A stretch of 23,159 bases of DNA from Lachnospiraceae bacterium UBA3826 (lineage in GTDB: Bacteria > Bacillota > Clostridia > Lachnospirales > Lachnospiraceae). The position numbers and the translations under genes were made by a program. This document shows positions 14,419-23,007 of the stretch, in pieces (the first letter of the stretch is position 1; every line of letters begins with the position of its first letter). The stretch covers positions 1 to 23,159 of the forward strand of contig DGII01000042.1 of the NCBI GenBank assembly GCA_002393095.1, written 5' to 3'. The notes below the pieces were generated by a model. The model did no database searches and had not been told where the DNA came from. It saw nothing but the letters and a program-made list of their open reading frames with translations.

Positions 14419-15660
14419 TCATATCTTGGTATTCACACCGTTGACATTGACATTCTCGTTATCCTCCATTGGGATTATAAGACATTTCTTGTCGCCTATC
14501 ATCTGCGACCTTATCTGGTTAGCCTTCTCCGGCTTGACACGAACGACCACATCATAGGTCTTGACATCATCGCCGGATATATTCTCTGTCTCCATACGTT
14601 TTATCTCTGATTTAAGAGAAGCCACTTCCTTAACAAGCTCCTTCTTCTCACGCTCCTTGGCATTCTTCTCAAGTGCCTTGTTATCCACAAGTGCAGCCAT
14701 AGGTGGAAGCTCATCTGCGAATTCCTCAAGGACTACTTCCTTGATTATTCTTGCAGGCTCGCCCTCTATGCCGTTCTCATCGAGAACCTCATCGATCGTT
14801 CCGGCATCAAGTACCACACTCAGGGCTTCTGTATTACCCATTGCATCCTCTGTCTCTATGCGGTTATTAAGACTCTCCTGAATGCCGATAAGAGCCTCTT
14901 CCCCCTGTTCATCATCCGCTCCGTAGGCTCTTTTCACAATGGAAGAGAACACCTTGCGCTGTTCGAAGGCTGTACGCTTAGGCCCGCATCCGAGAACATC
15001 TTCTATAAATTCCGCATGTGAATCCTTGGCATCCCTTACAAAATAATCCACCTTGTGTATATCCGCACTTCTGTTATCAAAGGCAGGGAACAGGAAGCCT
15101 ATATCCGGAACGCCGACTACCCAGTCCCTTATGCGGGCACCTATCCTGTTCTCATCTGCTCTGTATCCAAGCCCTGCCTTGGAGAGTGCAACCGGGCAGA
15201 TGGAGACCAGAAGGTATTCGTATACTTCTTCGGATTCGCCTGTCTTCATATTGTCGGAGGTCTTATCCATGATGTCATATACATCGTGATAGACAAGTAT
15301 CAGATAATTCCCCACATAATTATAGCCGTCGATTATAAGGTCATAGAGTCTGTCCAGAAGATCCTCGTTATCAAGAGCCGAAGCACGCAACCCGTATAGG
15401 AACTGCTGCTTACCACCGGGTGCCTCCTCCTCGGACGGAAAGTCAAGTTCAAGTATATTATTGCCTATTGTGCCTGTAAGAGTCTTCTTGGCTATCTCCA
15501 TGAATTTGAAGAATTCTTCCTCCTTCATATTGAGGAAATCCTCGTTAAGCTTAAGTACCTTATGCCTGTTGGCATCCACGTAACAGCCCGCCATGCGTCT
15601 TATGGTGCAGGATTCTTTTTTATATCTTTTCTTTAATTCAAGCACATCCTTCTTATTCAT
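14419..15660 (-). CDS. DUF4317 family protein, function unknown
   Basis: 413 aa. The beginning MNKKDVLELKKRYKKESCTI, followed by RRMAGCYVDANRHK, matches the conserved N-terminus of DUF4317 proteins, common in Lachnospiraceae and relatives. No signal peptide or membrane span is visible; a charged segment near residues 325-360 is likely coiled coil. A cysteine pair (18 and 26) sits in the conserved N-terminal part, and the region with LVYHDVYDIMDKTSDN is also conserved by recall. No role is established. The ribosome binding site CGGAG lies about 10 bases before the ATG. It is transcribed alone, back to back with the cyclophilin operon. Confidence 0.82.
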   Translation of the reverse strand: MNKKDVLELKKRYKKESCTIRRMAGCYVDANRHKVLKLNEDFLNMKEEEFFKFMEIAKKTLTGTIGNNILELDFPSEEEAPGGKQQFLYGLRASALDNEDLLDRLYDLIIDGYNYVGNYLILVYHDVYDIMDKTSDNMKTGESEEVYEYLLVSICPVALSKAGLGYRADENRIGARIRDWVVGVPDIGFLFPAFDNRSADIHKVDYFVRDAKDSHAEFIEDVLGCGPKRTAFEQRKVFSSIVKRAYGADDEQGEEALIGIQESLNNRIETEDAMGNTEALSVVLDAGTIDEVLDENGIEGEPARIIKEVVLEEFADELPPMAALVDNKALEKNAKEREKKELVKEVASLKSEIKRMETENISGDDVKTYDVVVRVKPEKANQIRSQMIGDKKCLIIPMEDNENVNVNGVNTKI

Positions 15661-15711
15661 TATTGTCAGCTCCGTTTCATTTTTATGTATTGTCCTTTAC
15701 CAAGCCCTATT

Positions 15712-15720
15712 ATTCTACCA
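15712..15720 (-). promoter_or_regulatory. Extended -10 of the DUF4317 gene promoter
   Basis: On the minus strand TGG-TAGAAT gives an extended -10 (TGn plus hexamer), about 50 nt before the start codon. No good -35 is present, which extended -10 promoters tolerate. Confidence 0.35.
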
Positions 15721-15760
15721 CAATAATGAGTCTTATGATATGGCGAGTTATTACAAGTTA

Positions 15761-15769
15761 TGGTAAGAT
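15761..15769 (+). promoter_or_regulatory. Extended -10 of the cyclophilin-whiA operon promoter
   Basis: TGG-TAAGAT is an extended -10, about 40 nt before the cyclophilin ATG. The -35 position (TGGCGA, 15741-15746) is poor. Confidence 0.35.
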
Positions 15770-15807
15770 TAAGAACGGAATCAGTAATATTAACGGAGGA
15801 ATAATCA

Positions 15808-16329
15808 ATGAACACTAATCCGATAGTAACCATTACAATGAAAAACGGTGATATCATCAAGGCTGAACTCTACCCTGATATCGCACCCCAGTCCGTGTAT
15901 AACTTCATAAGCCTTATAGGTAAAGGCTTCTATAACGGACTGATCTTCCACAGAGTCATCAAGGGCTTCATGATACAGGGCGGATGTCCTGAGGGCACAG
16001 GTATGGGGGGTCCGGGCTATTCGATCAGAGGCGAATTCAACAGTAACGGCTTTGAGAATAACCTTAAGCATACAGAGGGTGTATTATCCATGGCCCGTTC
16101 CATGTTCCCGGATAGTGCGGGATCACAGTTTTTCATAATGCATAAGAACAGTCCCCATCTTGACGGTGATTATGCCGCATTCGGCAAAGTGATCGAGGGC
16201 ATGGAGAATGTCAATAAGATCGCAGAGACAGCAACAGATTATAACGACAGACCCATAGAAGAGCAGATGATCGCATCCATTACGGTAGATACCTTCGGTG
16301 TGGATTATCCGGAACCGGATAAGCTCTGA
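15808..16329 (+). CDS. Cyclophilin-type peptidyl-prolyl cis-trans isomerase
   Basis: 173 aa, one cyclophilin domain with no signal peptide, so cytoplasmic. The active-site residues are visible: FHRV at 47-50 (catalytic Arg49), FMIQGG at 53-58, and SAGSQFFI at 103-110 with Gln107 and Phe109. It speeds proline isomerisation during protein folding. GGAGGA lies 7-8 bases before the ATG. It is the first gene of a same-strand run extending to whiA; the uvrC start follows its stop by seven bases. Confidence 0.95.
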   Translation: MNTNPIVTITMKNGDIIKAELYPDIAPQSVYNFISLIGKGFYNGLIFHRVIKGFMIQGGCPEGTGMGGPGYSIRGEFNSNGFENNLKHTEGVLSMARSMFPDSAGSQFFIMHKNSPHLDGDYAAFGKVIEGMENVNKIAETATDYNDRPIEEQMIASITVDTFGVDYPEPDKL

Positions 16330-16336
16330 TCTATCA

Positions 16337-18217
16337 ATGGACAATACATTTGATATACAAGATGAACTGAATAAGCTTCCTAAGTCTCCGGGTGTGTACA
16401 TCATGCGGGATAAAAATGATGATGTCATATATGTGGGTAAGGCTGTCAATCTGCATAACAGGGTCAGATCATATTTCCGTGAGAATATCGGCAGAGGACC
16501 GTGGATTGACAGGATGGTAAGGCTGATCGCATATTTCGAATATATAGTTACGGATTCGGAACTTGAAGCCCTTGTGCTTGAGAATAATCTTATCAAGGAA
16601 CATCGTCCCAAGTACAATACAATGCTTGTGGATGATAAGACCTATCCTTATATCAAGGTTACATCAGAGGATTATCCGAGGATACTTTTCTCCAGAGAGA
16701 TGAAGAAGGACAGGGCCAGATACTTCGGACCCTATACATCCGCAGCAGCAGTCAAGGATACAATAGAGCTTATCAATAAGCTGTATAAGCTGCGCACCTG
16801 TAATGCGAAGGTGGCATATGGGAAGAGGACTACGGACAGGCCGTGTCTTAATTATCATATCGGACAGTGTGTTGCGCCCTGTCAGGGAGAAGTGACAGTT
16901 AAAGAGTATGGAGCCAGAGTTGAACAGGCATTGGAGTTCTTAGGAGGCAATTACGATCCAATCATCAAAAAACTGGAAAAGGATATGACGGAAGCATCAG
17001 AATCCCTTGATTTTGAGAGAGCAGCCTCGATACGCGATCTTCTGGGCAGCGTAAGGCAGGTGGCACAGAAGCAGAAGATAGAGAATTCGGATGGTGAGGA
17101 CAGAGATATCATTGCGCTCAGTCATAAGGAGGCCGATGCGGTCGTACAGGTATTCTTCATACGGGGAGGAAGGATGATCGGGAGAGAGCATTTCTTCCTT
17201 AAGACGGATGAAGAGAGTACAGATGAGGATATAGTATCCAGCTTCATCAAGCAGTACTATGCGGGTACGCCTTATATCCCCAAGGAGATGTATCTGCCCT
17301 GTGAGCTTACGGAGACAGAGCTTATCGAGGATTGGCTGTCTGATATAAGGAGGTCGAGAGTACATATCATAGTTCCCAAGATCGGACAGAAGCACAAGTT
17401 AGTGGAGCTTGCGGCGCAGAATGCGGAATTGATTCTTGATAAGGATAAGGAGAGACTTAAGCGCGAGCAGGGTCGTACCATAGGAGCGGTGAAGGAGATA
17501 GAGGATATTCTTGGTATCAAGGGACTTACGAGGATGGAGGCATTCGATATATCCAACATATCGGGCTTTGAGAATGTAGGCTCCATGGTGGTATTCGAAT
17601 CGGGCAGGCCGAAGCGGAGTGATTATCGCAAGTTCAAGATCAAGACGGTTGCGGGTCCGGATGATTATGCGTGTATGAGAGAGGTACTTACCAGACGCTT
17701 TAAGCACGGCTTGGCAGAGAGGCAGGAGTTGGCTGATAAGGGCGAGAGTACAGAGTTCGGAAGCTTTACGAGATTTCCGGATATCCTTATGATGGACGGA
17801 GGAAGAGGTCAGGTCAATATAGCGCTGGAGGTTCTTAAGGAGCTTAAGCTTGACATTCCGGTATGCGGTATGGTCAAGGATGATAATCACAGAACCAGAG
17901 GACTGTATTATAACAATGTCGAGCTTCCCATAGACCGTACCGGTGAGGGCTTCAAGCTGATCACAAGGATTCAGGATGAGGCTCACAGATTCGCCATTAC
18001 ATATCACAGGAGCTTAAGGGCAAAGGATCAGGTACACTCGGTTCTTGATGAGATACCGGGAGTCGGACCTAAGAAGCGTAAGAGTCTGATGATGGCCTTT
18101 GACAGCATAGATGATATTAAGAATGCGGATATTGAGAAGCTGTGCGAGGTGGATGGAATCCGGCGCAGTGATGCCAAGATAATATATTCATTTTTCCATG
18201 GGGATATGGTAAAATAG
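16337..18217 (+). CDS. uvrC: Excinuclease ABC subunit C
   Basis: 626 aa, the nuclease of nucleotide excision repair, which cuts on both sides of a lesion after UvrA-UvrB recognition. Domains in order: GIY-YIG nuclease (GVY at 19-21 and YVG at 32-34); four cysteines at 155, 170, 178 and 182 that match the iron-sulfur ligands of UvrC; UVR motif (about 211-240) binding UvrB; RNase H-like nuclease domain; and a C-terminal pair of helix-hairpin-helix motifs (IPGVGPKKRKSLMMAF). The ATG at 16337 is chosen because it follows the cyclophilin stop by 7 nt and MDNTFDIQDELNKLPKSPG is a normal N-terminus. It has no clear ribosome binding site, so reinitiation is likely. The frame is open upstream to 16298. 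Confidence 0.96.
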   Translation: MDNTFDIQDELNKLPKSPGVYIMRDKNDDVIYVGKAVNLHNRVRSYFRENIGRGPWIDRMVRLIAYFEYIVTDSELEALVLENNLIKEHRPKYNTMLVDDKTYPYIKVTSEDYPRILFSREMKKDRARYFGPYTSAAAVKDTIELINKLYKLRTCNAKVAYGKRTTDRPCLNYHIGQCVAPCQGEVTVKEYGARVEQALEFLGGNYDPIIKKLEKDMTEASESLDFERAASIRDLLGSVRQVAQKQKIENSDGEDRDIIALSHKEADAVVQVFFIRGGRMIGREHFFLKTDEESTDEDIVSSFIKQYYAGTPYIPKEMYLPCELTETELIEDWLSDIRRSRVHIIVPKIGQKHKLVELAAQNAELILDKDKERLKREQGRTIGAVKEIEDILGIKGLTRMEAFDISNISGFENVGSMVVFESGRPKRSDYRKFKIKTVAGPDDYACMREVLTRRFKHGLAERQELADKGESTEFGSFTRFPDILMMDGGRGQVNIALEVLKELKLDIPVCGMVKDDNHRTRGLYYNNVELPIDRTGEGFKLITRIQDEAHRFAITYHRSLRAKDQVHSVLDEIPGVGPKKRKSLMMAFDSIDDIKNADIEKLCEVDGIRRSDAKIIYSFFHGDMVK

Positions 18218-18246
18218 CCAAAAGGCTAGTGCACGGGAGGATTACA

Positions 18247-19188
18247 ATGGCAAGCGTAAAATTAGCAGACATAATCGAACACGGTAAACTGGAGAATCTG
18301 ACCCCGGAGATAGATATCAAGGGGATCAAGATCACACAGCCGGATATCAATAGGCCGGCATTGCAGTTGGCGGGATATTTCGAGCATTATGAATCTACCA
18401 GATTGCAGATCATAGGATATGTGGAGTATTCCTATATGGAGAATCTGCCCAAGGCAAGGCAGAAGGAGGTATATGAACAGCTCCTGTCATATCCCACACC
18501 GGGTATAGTATTCTGCAGAGAGCTTCAGCCTAACGATCTGTTCAGGAAGACAGCCATCAAGCACGGAATACCGCTTCTCATGACCAAGAAGGCTACATCT
18601 GCATATTTCGCAGAGACGGTGCGTTGGCTTAATGTTAAGCTGGCTCCTATGATCTCGGTTCACGGGGTGCTTGTGGATGTGTTCGGTGAAGGTCTCCTGA
18701 TAACGGGTGAGAGCGGAATAGGTAAGTCGGAGGCGGCTCTGGAGCTTATTAAGAGAGGACACAGACTTGTAACGGATGATGTGGTGGAGATACGTAAGGT
18801 ATCGGATGAGACTCTTATAGGTACTGCTCCCGATATAACGAAGCACTTTATTGAGCTTCGCGGAATCGGTATAGTTGATGTCAAGAGTCTGTTCGGTGTG
18901 TCGAGTGTCAAGGAATCCCAAGGCATAGATTTAGTCATTAGACTTGAGGAATGGGATAAGGATAAGGACTATGACAGACTGGGTCTTGAAGAAGAGTATA
19001 TCGAGTATCTGGGGAACAGAGTGGTATGTCACAATATACCCATAAGACCCGGACGTAATCTTTCGATTATATGTGAGTCTGCGGCTATCAATCACAGACA
19101 GAAGAAGATGGGTTACAATGCAGCTCAGGCATTGTATGAGAGAGTACAGAAGTCTCTGGCTGAGAAGCGTGAGGAAGAAGAGGACTAA
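18247..19188 (+). CDS. hprK: HPr(Ser) kinase/phosphorylase
   Basis: 313 aa. It phosphorylates and dephosphorylates Ser46 of HPr, the signal for CcpA-dependent catabolite repression in Firmicutes. The N-terminal domain (1-130) is followed by the kinase domain with Walker A GESGIGKS at 154-161, the preceding SVHG with His139, Asp177-Asp178 in VTDDVVEI and the family signature ELRGIGIVDVKSLFG from residue 203. GGGAGG seven bases before ATG 18247 decides the start over an in-frame ATG at 18229. The ROK kinase gene follows by 12 nt, which ties sugar phosphorylation to carbon control. Confidence 0.97.
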   Translation: MASVKLADIIEHGKLENLTPEIDIKGIKITQPDINRPALQLAGYFEHYESTRLQIIGYVEYSYMENLPKARQKEVYEQLLSYPTPGIVFCRELQPNDLFRKTAIKHGIPLLMTKKATSAYFAETVRWLNVKLAPMISVHGVLVDVFGEGLLITGESGIGKSEAALELIKRGHRLVTDDVVEIRKVSDETLIGTAPDITKHFIELRGIGIVDVKSLFGVSSVKESQGIDLVIRLEEWDKDKDYDRLGLEEEYIEYLGNRVVCHNIPIRPGRNLSIICESAAINHRQKKMGYNAAQALYERVQKSLAEKREEEED

Positions 19189-19200
19189 GAGGATCGGGTT

Positions 19201-20139
19201 ATGAGTAAGGTGATATTTGGTGTTGATGTGGGAGGAACCACCGTTAAGCTGGGATGCTTTGATACGGACGGCAATCTGTTGGATAAGTGGGAGATACCCA
19301 CAAGGACTGAGGATAAGGGCTCCAATATAATCGGCGACATCGCAGGAAGTATTCTTGTAAAGCTTGCCAAAGACGATATAGATAAGAAGGATGTTGTGGG
19401 AATCGGAATAGGAGTTCCGGGTCCCGTTAAAAGTGACGGCAATGTCATAGTTGCGGTTAATCTCGGCTGGAAGGAGGTTAATGTCAGCAGGGAGCTAAGT
19501 GAGCTTACAGACATACCCGTTAAGGCCTCAAATGATGCCAATGTAGCTGCATTGGGAGAGATGTGGAAAGGCGGCGGACAGGGATATTCCAATGTGGTAG
19601 CCGTAACTTTGGGAACAGGAGTCGGCGGCGGTATCATAGTGGATGGCAGGATAGTGAACGGCGCTACCGGAGCAGGCGGAGAGATAGGGCATATCCATCT
19701 TGAGGATAATGAGAGTGAGACCTGCGGATGCGGTGGACACGGATGCTTGGAGCAGTATGCATCTGCTACGGGAATAGTAAGGATCGCAAGAAAGAAGCTT
19801 GCCGATTCAAGTAAGGACAGTGTATTAAGAGAAGAAGAGATAACGGCAAAGTCTGTATGGGATGCTGTTAAGGCAGGCGATGAGCTTGCCGTTGAGGTAG
19901 CCGGTATATACGGTGAGTATCTCGGTAAAGGTCTTGCGGCAGTGGCAGATGTAGTCAATCCGGAGATTTTTGTCATAGGAGGCGGAGTATCCAAGGCCGG
20001 CAGAGTCGTGATAGAGTATATGGAGCCTTATTTTGACAGATATGTTTTTCCGGGTGCAAAGAATGCGAAGTTCGCTTTGGCCAAGCTCGGTAATGATGCG
20101 GGAATATACGGAGCAGCCAGACTTATGATAGACAAGTGA
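19201..20139 (+). CDS. ROK-family sugar kinase, probably glucokinase
   Basis: 312 aa. The N-terminal ATP motif DVGGTTVKLG (9-18), the catalytic Asp112 in ASNDANVAALGE, GEIGH at 160-164 and the zinc cluster CGCGGHGCLE at 175-184 (with His164 as the fourth ligand) place it in the ROK family as a kinase rather than a repressor, since there is no N-terminal HTH. Glucokinase activity, ATP plus glucose giving glucose 6-phosphate, is the usual assignment for this gene next to hprK. Other hexoses cannot be excluded. It is spaced 12 nt from hprK and 15 nt from murB. Confidence 0.88.
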   Translation: MSKVIFGVDVGGTTVKLGCFDTDGNLLDKWEIPTRTEDKGSNIIGDIAGSILVKLAKDDIDKKDVVGIGIGVPGPVKSDGNVIVAVNLGWKEVNVSRELSELTDIPVKASNDANVAALGEMWKGGGQGYSNVVAVTLGTGVGGGIIVDGRIVNGATGAGGEIGHIHLEDNESETCGCGGHGCLEQYASATGIVRIARKKLADSSKDSVLREEEITAKSVWDAVKAGDELAVEVAGIYGEYLGKGLAAVADVVNPEIFVIGGGVSKAGRVVIEYMEPYFDRYVFPGAKNAKFALAKLGNDAGIYGAARLMIDK

Positions 20140-20154
20140 TCTTGTCGGAGTGAT

Positions 20155-21111
20155 ATGTGGGATATAACATTAGACAGAGAATTAGCGAAGCTCATCCCTG
20201 AAGATAGTATCCTCAGGGATGAGCCTATGTATAAGCATACGACATTCAGGGCAGGCGGGAATGCAGCAAGATTCATATCCGTATCGGATAAAGAACAGCT
20301 GATCAGCCTGCTTGGTCTGCTTAAGGCTTCCGGTGCGGTATACTCTGCCAGAGGAAGTAACGATGGAGGCAGGGCGGCCTATTATGTCATAGGTAACGGA
20401 AGCAATCTGTTAGTATCGGATAAGGGTTATGACGGTCTGATAATAGAGATCGGCTTAAAAATGTCCGGGTGTGCCGTCAAGGGTAATGCTATCACGGCAG
20501 AGGCAGGTACAATGCTTGCAAGACTTGCCAATGCAGCCTTGGATAACAGCCTTACGGGACTTGAATTCGCATCCGGTATCCCCGGGAGCGTGGGTGGTGC
20601 TATGGTCATGAATGCAGGTGCTTACGGCGGTCAGATGCAGGATGTCGTAAGACACGTCACCGTGTATGATACTGAAGATAGCAGAGTTCTCAGTCTTGAT
20701 AATGAACGGATGGATTTTGCATACAGGCACAGCATAATAAGAGATAAGGGCTATATAGTCCTTGATGCGGAATTTGTTCTAGAAGAGGGAGACAGACAGC
20801 AGATAGAGGATAAGATGAGAGAGCTTAACGCTGCGAGGAAGCAGAAGCAGCCGCTTGAGTATCCGTCGGCAGGCTCTACATTCAAGAGACCGGAAGGCTT
20901 TTTTGCCGGAGGACTTATAGAGGAATGCGGACTTAAGGGGTACAGTGTCGGAGATGCCTCCGTATCCGAGAAGCATGCGGGCTTTGTCATCAACAGAGGG
21001 AAGGCAACAGCCTCGGATATATACAGACTGATAGGCGAGATAAGGGAAAAGGTATATGCTGACACAGGTGTCAGATTAGAACCTGAGATCGTATTCATGG
21101 GAGAATTCTGA
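20155..21111 (+). CDS. murB: UDP-N-acetylenolpyruvoylglucosamine reductase
   Basis: 318 aa, a flavoenzyme that reduces UDP-GlcNAc-enolpyruvate to UDP-MurNAc in peptidoglycan synthesis. Family features: KHTTFRAGGNA at 28-37, the FAD-binding GNGSNLLVSD at 80-89, GLEFASGIPGSVGGAMVMNAGAYG from 135, the catalytic serine in YPSAGSTFKRP and the C-terminal glutamate in EPEIVFMGEF. An insert of about a dozen residues (near 65-76, ARGSNDGGRAAY) precedes the GNGSNLL motif. Short form typical of type II Gram-positive MurB. Its TGA overlaps the rapZ ATG by one base. Confidence 0.96.
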   Translation: MWDITLDRELAKLIPEDSILRDEPMYKHTTFRAGGNAARFISVSDKEQLISLLGLLKASGAVYSARGSNDGGRAAYYVIGNGSNLLVSDKGYDGLIIEIGLKMSGCAVKGNAITAEAGTMLARLANAALDNSLTGLEFASGIPGSVGGAMVMNAGAYGGQMQDVVRHVTVYDTEDSRVLSLDNERMDFAYRHSIIRDKGYIVLDAEFVLEEGDRQQIEDKMRELNAARKQKQPLEYPSAGSTFKRPEGFFAGGLIEECGLKGYSVGDASVSEKHAGFVINRGKATASDIYRLIGEIREKVYADTGVRLEPEIVFMGEF

Positions 21112-21974
21112 TGAGATTTGTAATTGTGACCGGTATGAGCGGCGGTGGTAAGAGAACCGCCATGAAGATGCTTGAAGATATCGGATTCTATTGTGTAGAC
21201 AATCTTCCGATACCGCTCATAGATAAATTCGTAGAGCTTATAGCCACCCCCAACAGTGAGATACAGAAGGTGGCGTTAGGGCTTGATGTGCGTGCCGATC
21301 AGGATTTTGATGATGCAACGATTGCTCTTGACGCGATCAAAGCCAGCGGCTACAGCTATGAGATCGTATTCATGGATGCATCCGATGCCACATTGCTTAA
21401 GCGTTATAAGGAGACAAGGCGTGTGCATCCGCTCGCAACCCCTCCCGCCAACCGCATAGAGGAAGGTATCCGTAAGGAGAGGGAGATACTTAAGACCATA
21501 AAGAGCAAGGCGGATTATATATTCGATACATCCAATCTTCTGACGAGGAATCTCAAGGAGGAGCTGGATAAGATATTCGTTACCGGTGAGAGCTATAATT
21601 CGCTCATGATCAATATAGTGTCCTTTGGATTTAAGAACGGGATACCGGCTGACGCGGATCTTGTATTCGATGTGCGCTTTTTGCCCAATCCCTTCTATAT
21701 AGAAGAATTAAAGCATCTGACCGGTAATGATGCACCTGTTCATGATTATGTCATGTCCTTCAAAGAAGCAGTTACATTCCTTGATAAGCTTGAGGATATG
21801 CTGTCTTTCCTTATACCGGGTTATGTCAATGAGGGCAAGTACCAGCTTGTGGTTGCCATAGGATGTACGGGAGGACAGCACAGATCGGTCACTCTTGCCA
21901 GAGAGATATATACAAGACTTAAGGGCAAAGGTGATTACGGTCTGTCCATTACACATCGTGATATAAAGGAATAA
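21111..21974 (+). CDS. rapZ: RNase adapter / nucleotide-binding protein RapZ (YvcJ)
   Basis: 287 aa. The N-terminal P-loop domain begins VTGMSGGGKRTAMKMLED, followed by FYCVDNLPIPLI; the C-terminal domain has GCTGGQHRS at 251-259, the family signature. In enterobacteria RapZ guides RNase E in control of glucosamine-6-phosphate synthase; in Firmicutes (YvcJ) it is a nucleotide-binding protein with a less defined role. The residue after the P-loop lysine is arginine instead of the standard Ser/Thr. It starts inside the murB stop (ATGA-type overlap) and whiA follows 3 nt later, so the three are coupled. Confidence 0.95.
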   Translation: MRFVIVTGMSGGGKRTAMKMLEDIGFYCVDNLPIPLIDKFVELIATPNSEIQKVALGLDVRADQDFDDATIALDAIKASGYSYEIVFMDASDATLLKRYKETRRVHPLATPPANRIEEGIRKEREILKTIKSKADYIFDTSNLLTRNLKEELDKIFVTGESYNSLMINIVSFGFKNGIPADADLVFDVRFLPNPFYIEELKHLTGNDAPVHDYVMSFKEAVTFLDKLEDMLSFLIPGYVNEGKYQLVVAIGCTGGQHRSVTLAREIYTRLKGKGDYGLSITHRDIKE

Positions 21975-21977
21975 TTC

Positions 21978-22871
21978 ATGTCATTTTCATCCACTGTAAA
22001 AGAAGAACTGGAAAAGGCAATGGGAAGTGCAAGGCACTGCCGTATGGCGGAGCTGGCTGCCATGGTGGAATTCTGCGGACGCATAGGGACAGATGCATCC
22101 GGCAGAAGGACGCTTATGCTTGGTACGGATAACGATCAGGTGAAAAGAAAATACAGGACTCTTTTAAAAAGGATATATAATGTGACCGATCCCGATGGAC
22201 CGGATGATGATACCTGTTATCTGATATTGGAGGGACTTGATATCATAGACAGATCAGGAGTCATGAGGGATATTAATGCGCCGGCAAGCTCGCTTTTACT
22301 CAAGCAGTCATGCTGTAAGAGGGCTTTCCTAAGAGGAGCTTATATGTGTATAGGCTCCATGAGTGATCCCAAGAGCAGCTATCATCTGGAATTCGTGTGT
22401 GATATCGGGGATCAGGCACAACAGATCGTGGGACTTCTGTCGGATTTTGATATAGAATCGAAGATAATAGAGCGCAAGAAGCATTATGTGGTATACATCA
22501 AGGAAGGGGAGAGCATAGTGGACTTCCTTGGGATATGCGAGGCGCATGTGGCACTTATGAATATGGAAAATGACCGTATCCTTAAGGAAGTCAGCAATTC
22601 CGTCAACAGAAGGAACAACTGTGATGTGGCCAATATCAGGAAGACTGTCAATGCAGCCACAAGACAGATAGAAGATATAGAATTCTTAAGAGACAACTAC
22701 GGCCTTGAGAGGCTGTCCGACAATCTCAGAGAGATGGCTCTGATAAGACTTGAATATCCCGATGCCACACTTCCGGAGCTGGGAATGGAATTTGATCCGC
22801 CCTTAGGTAAGAGCGGAGTCAACCACAGATTGAGAAAGCTTAGTGAGCTGGCGGATAAATATCGCCAATAA
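21978..22871 (+). CDS. whiA: DNA-binding protein WhiA
   Basis: 297 aa. The N-terminus (SFSSTVKEELEKAM and the AELAAMVEFCGRIG segment) and the LAGLIDADG-like middle with FLRGAYMCIGSMSDPKSSYH are typical. The C-terminal HTH reads LPELGMEFDPPLGKSGVNHR, ending RLRKLSELADKY. WhiA controls sporulation in actinomycetes and affects division and chromosome segregation in Firmicutes. AAAGGA within the rapZ end serves as ribosome binding site. It is the last gene of the operon. In many Firmicutes a YvcK gene sits between rapZ and whiA and an HPr-like gene follows whiA; neither is present here. Confidence 0.95.
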   Translation: MSFSSTVKEELEKAMGSARHCRMAELAAMVEFCGRIGTDASGRRTLMLGTDNDQVKRKYRTLLKRIYNVTDPDGPDDDTCYLILEGLDIIDRSGVMRDINAPASSLLLKQSCCKRAFLRGAYMCIGSMSDPKSSYHLEFVCDIGDQAQQIVGLLSDFDIESKIIERKKHYVVYIKEGESIVDFLGICEAHVALMNMENDRILKEVSNSVNRRNNCDVANIRKTVNAATRQIEDIEFLRDNYGLERLSDNLREMALIRLEYPDATLPELGMEFDPPLGKSGVNHRLRKLSELADKYRQ

Positions 22872-22921
22872 TTATTCCCCGTAGATTTTTGTATTTTTTG
22901 TGTAGGATTTTTTATTCTCTA

Positions 22922-22948
22922 TTGAAATCATTTGTATTAAATTATACA
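22922..22948 (+). promoter_or_regulatory. Weak candidate promoter of the sugar-binding lipoprotein gene
   Basis: TTGAAA (22922-22927) and TATACA (22943-22948) are spaced by a short 15 bp. T-rich sequence without a convincing hairpin separates it from whiA, so the whiA terminator is not identified. Confidence 0.3.
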
Positions 22949-22957
22949 CATCTGGTT

Positions 22958-22979
22958 GTGACACCTGAGAGGTCGGGGT
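22958..22979 (+). other. Small hairpin in the leader of the lipoprotein gene
   Basis: TGACACC and GGGGTCA can pair (one mismatch) around a nested ACCT-GAG-AGGT hairpin. It lies about 15 nt before the ribosome binding site. No T-run follows; a role in message stability or control is only possible. Confidence 0.3.
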
Positions 22980-23007
22980 CAGTAACAAATGTATAGGAGG
23001 ATGAGAA

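Noticed and set aside
17399..18007. 202-codon minus-strand frame within uvrC
   Set aside because: Antisense to conserved UvrC sequence with no recognisable protein features.
19185..19994. Long open frame (269 codons) on the minus strand opposite the ROK kinase gene
   Set aside because: Its product is a Ser/Thr/Pro-rich low-complexity chain, has no ribosome binding site and mirrors the codon pattern of the clearly real ROK gene.
22872..22921. T-rich stretch after whiA as a terminator
   Set aside because: Several T-runs are present but no stable stem precedes them.
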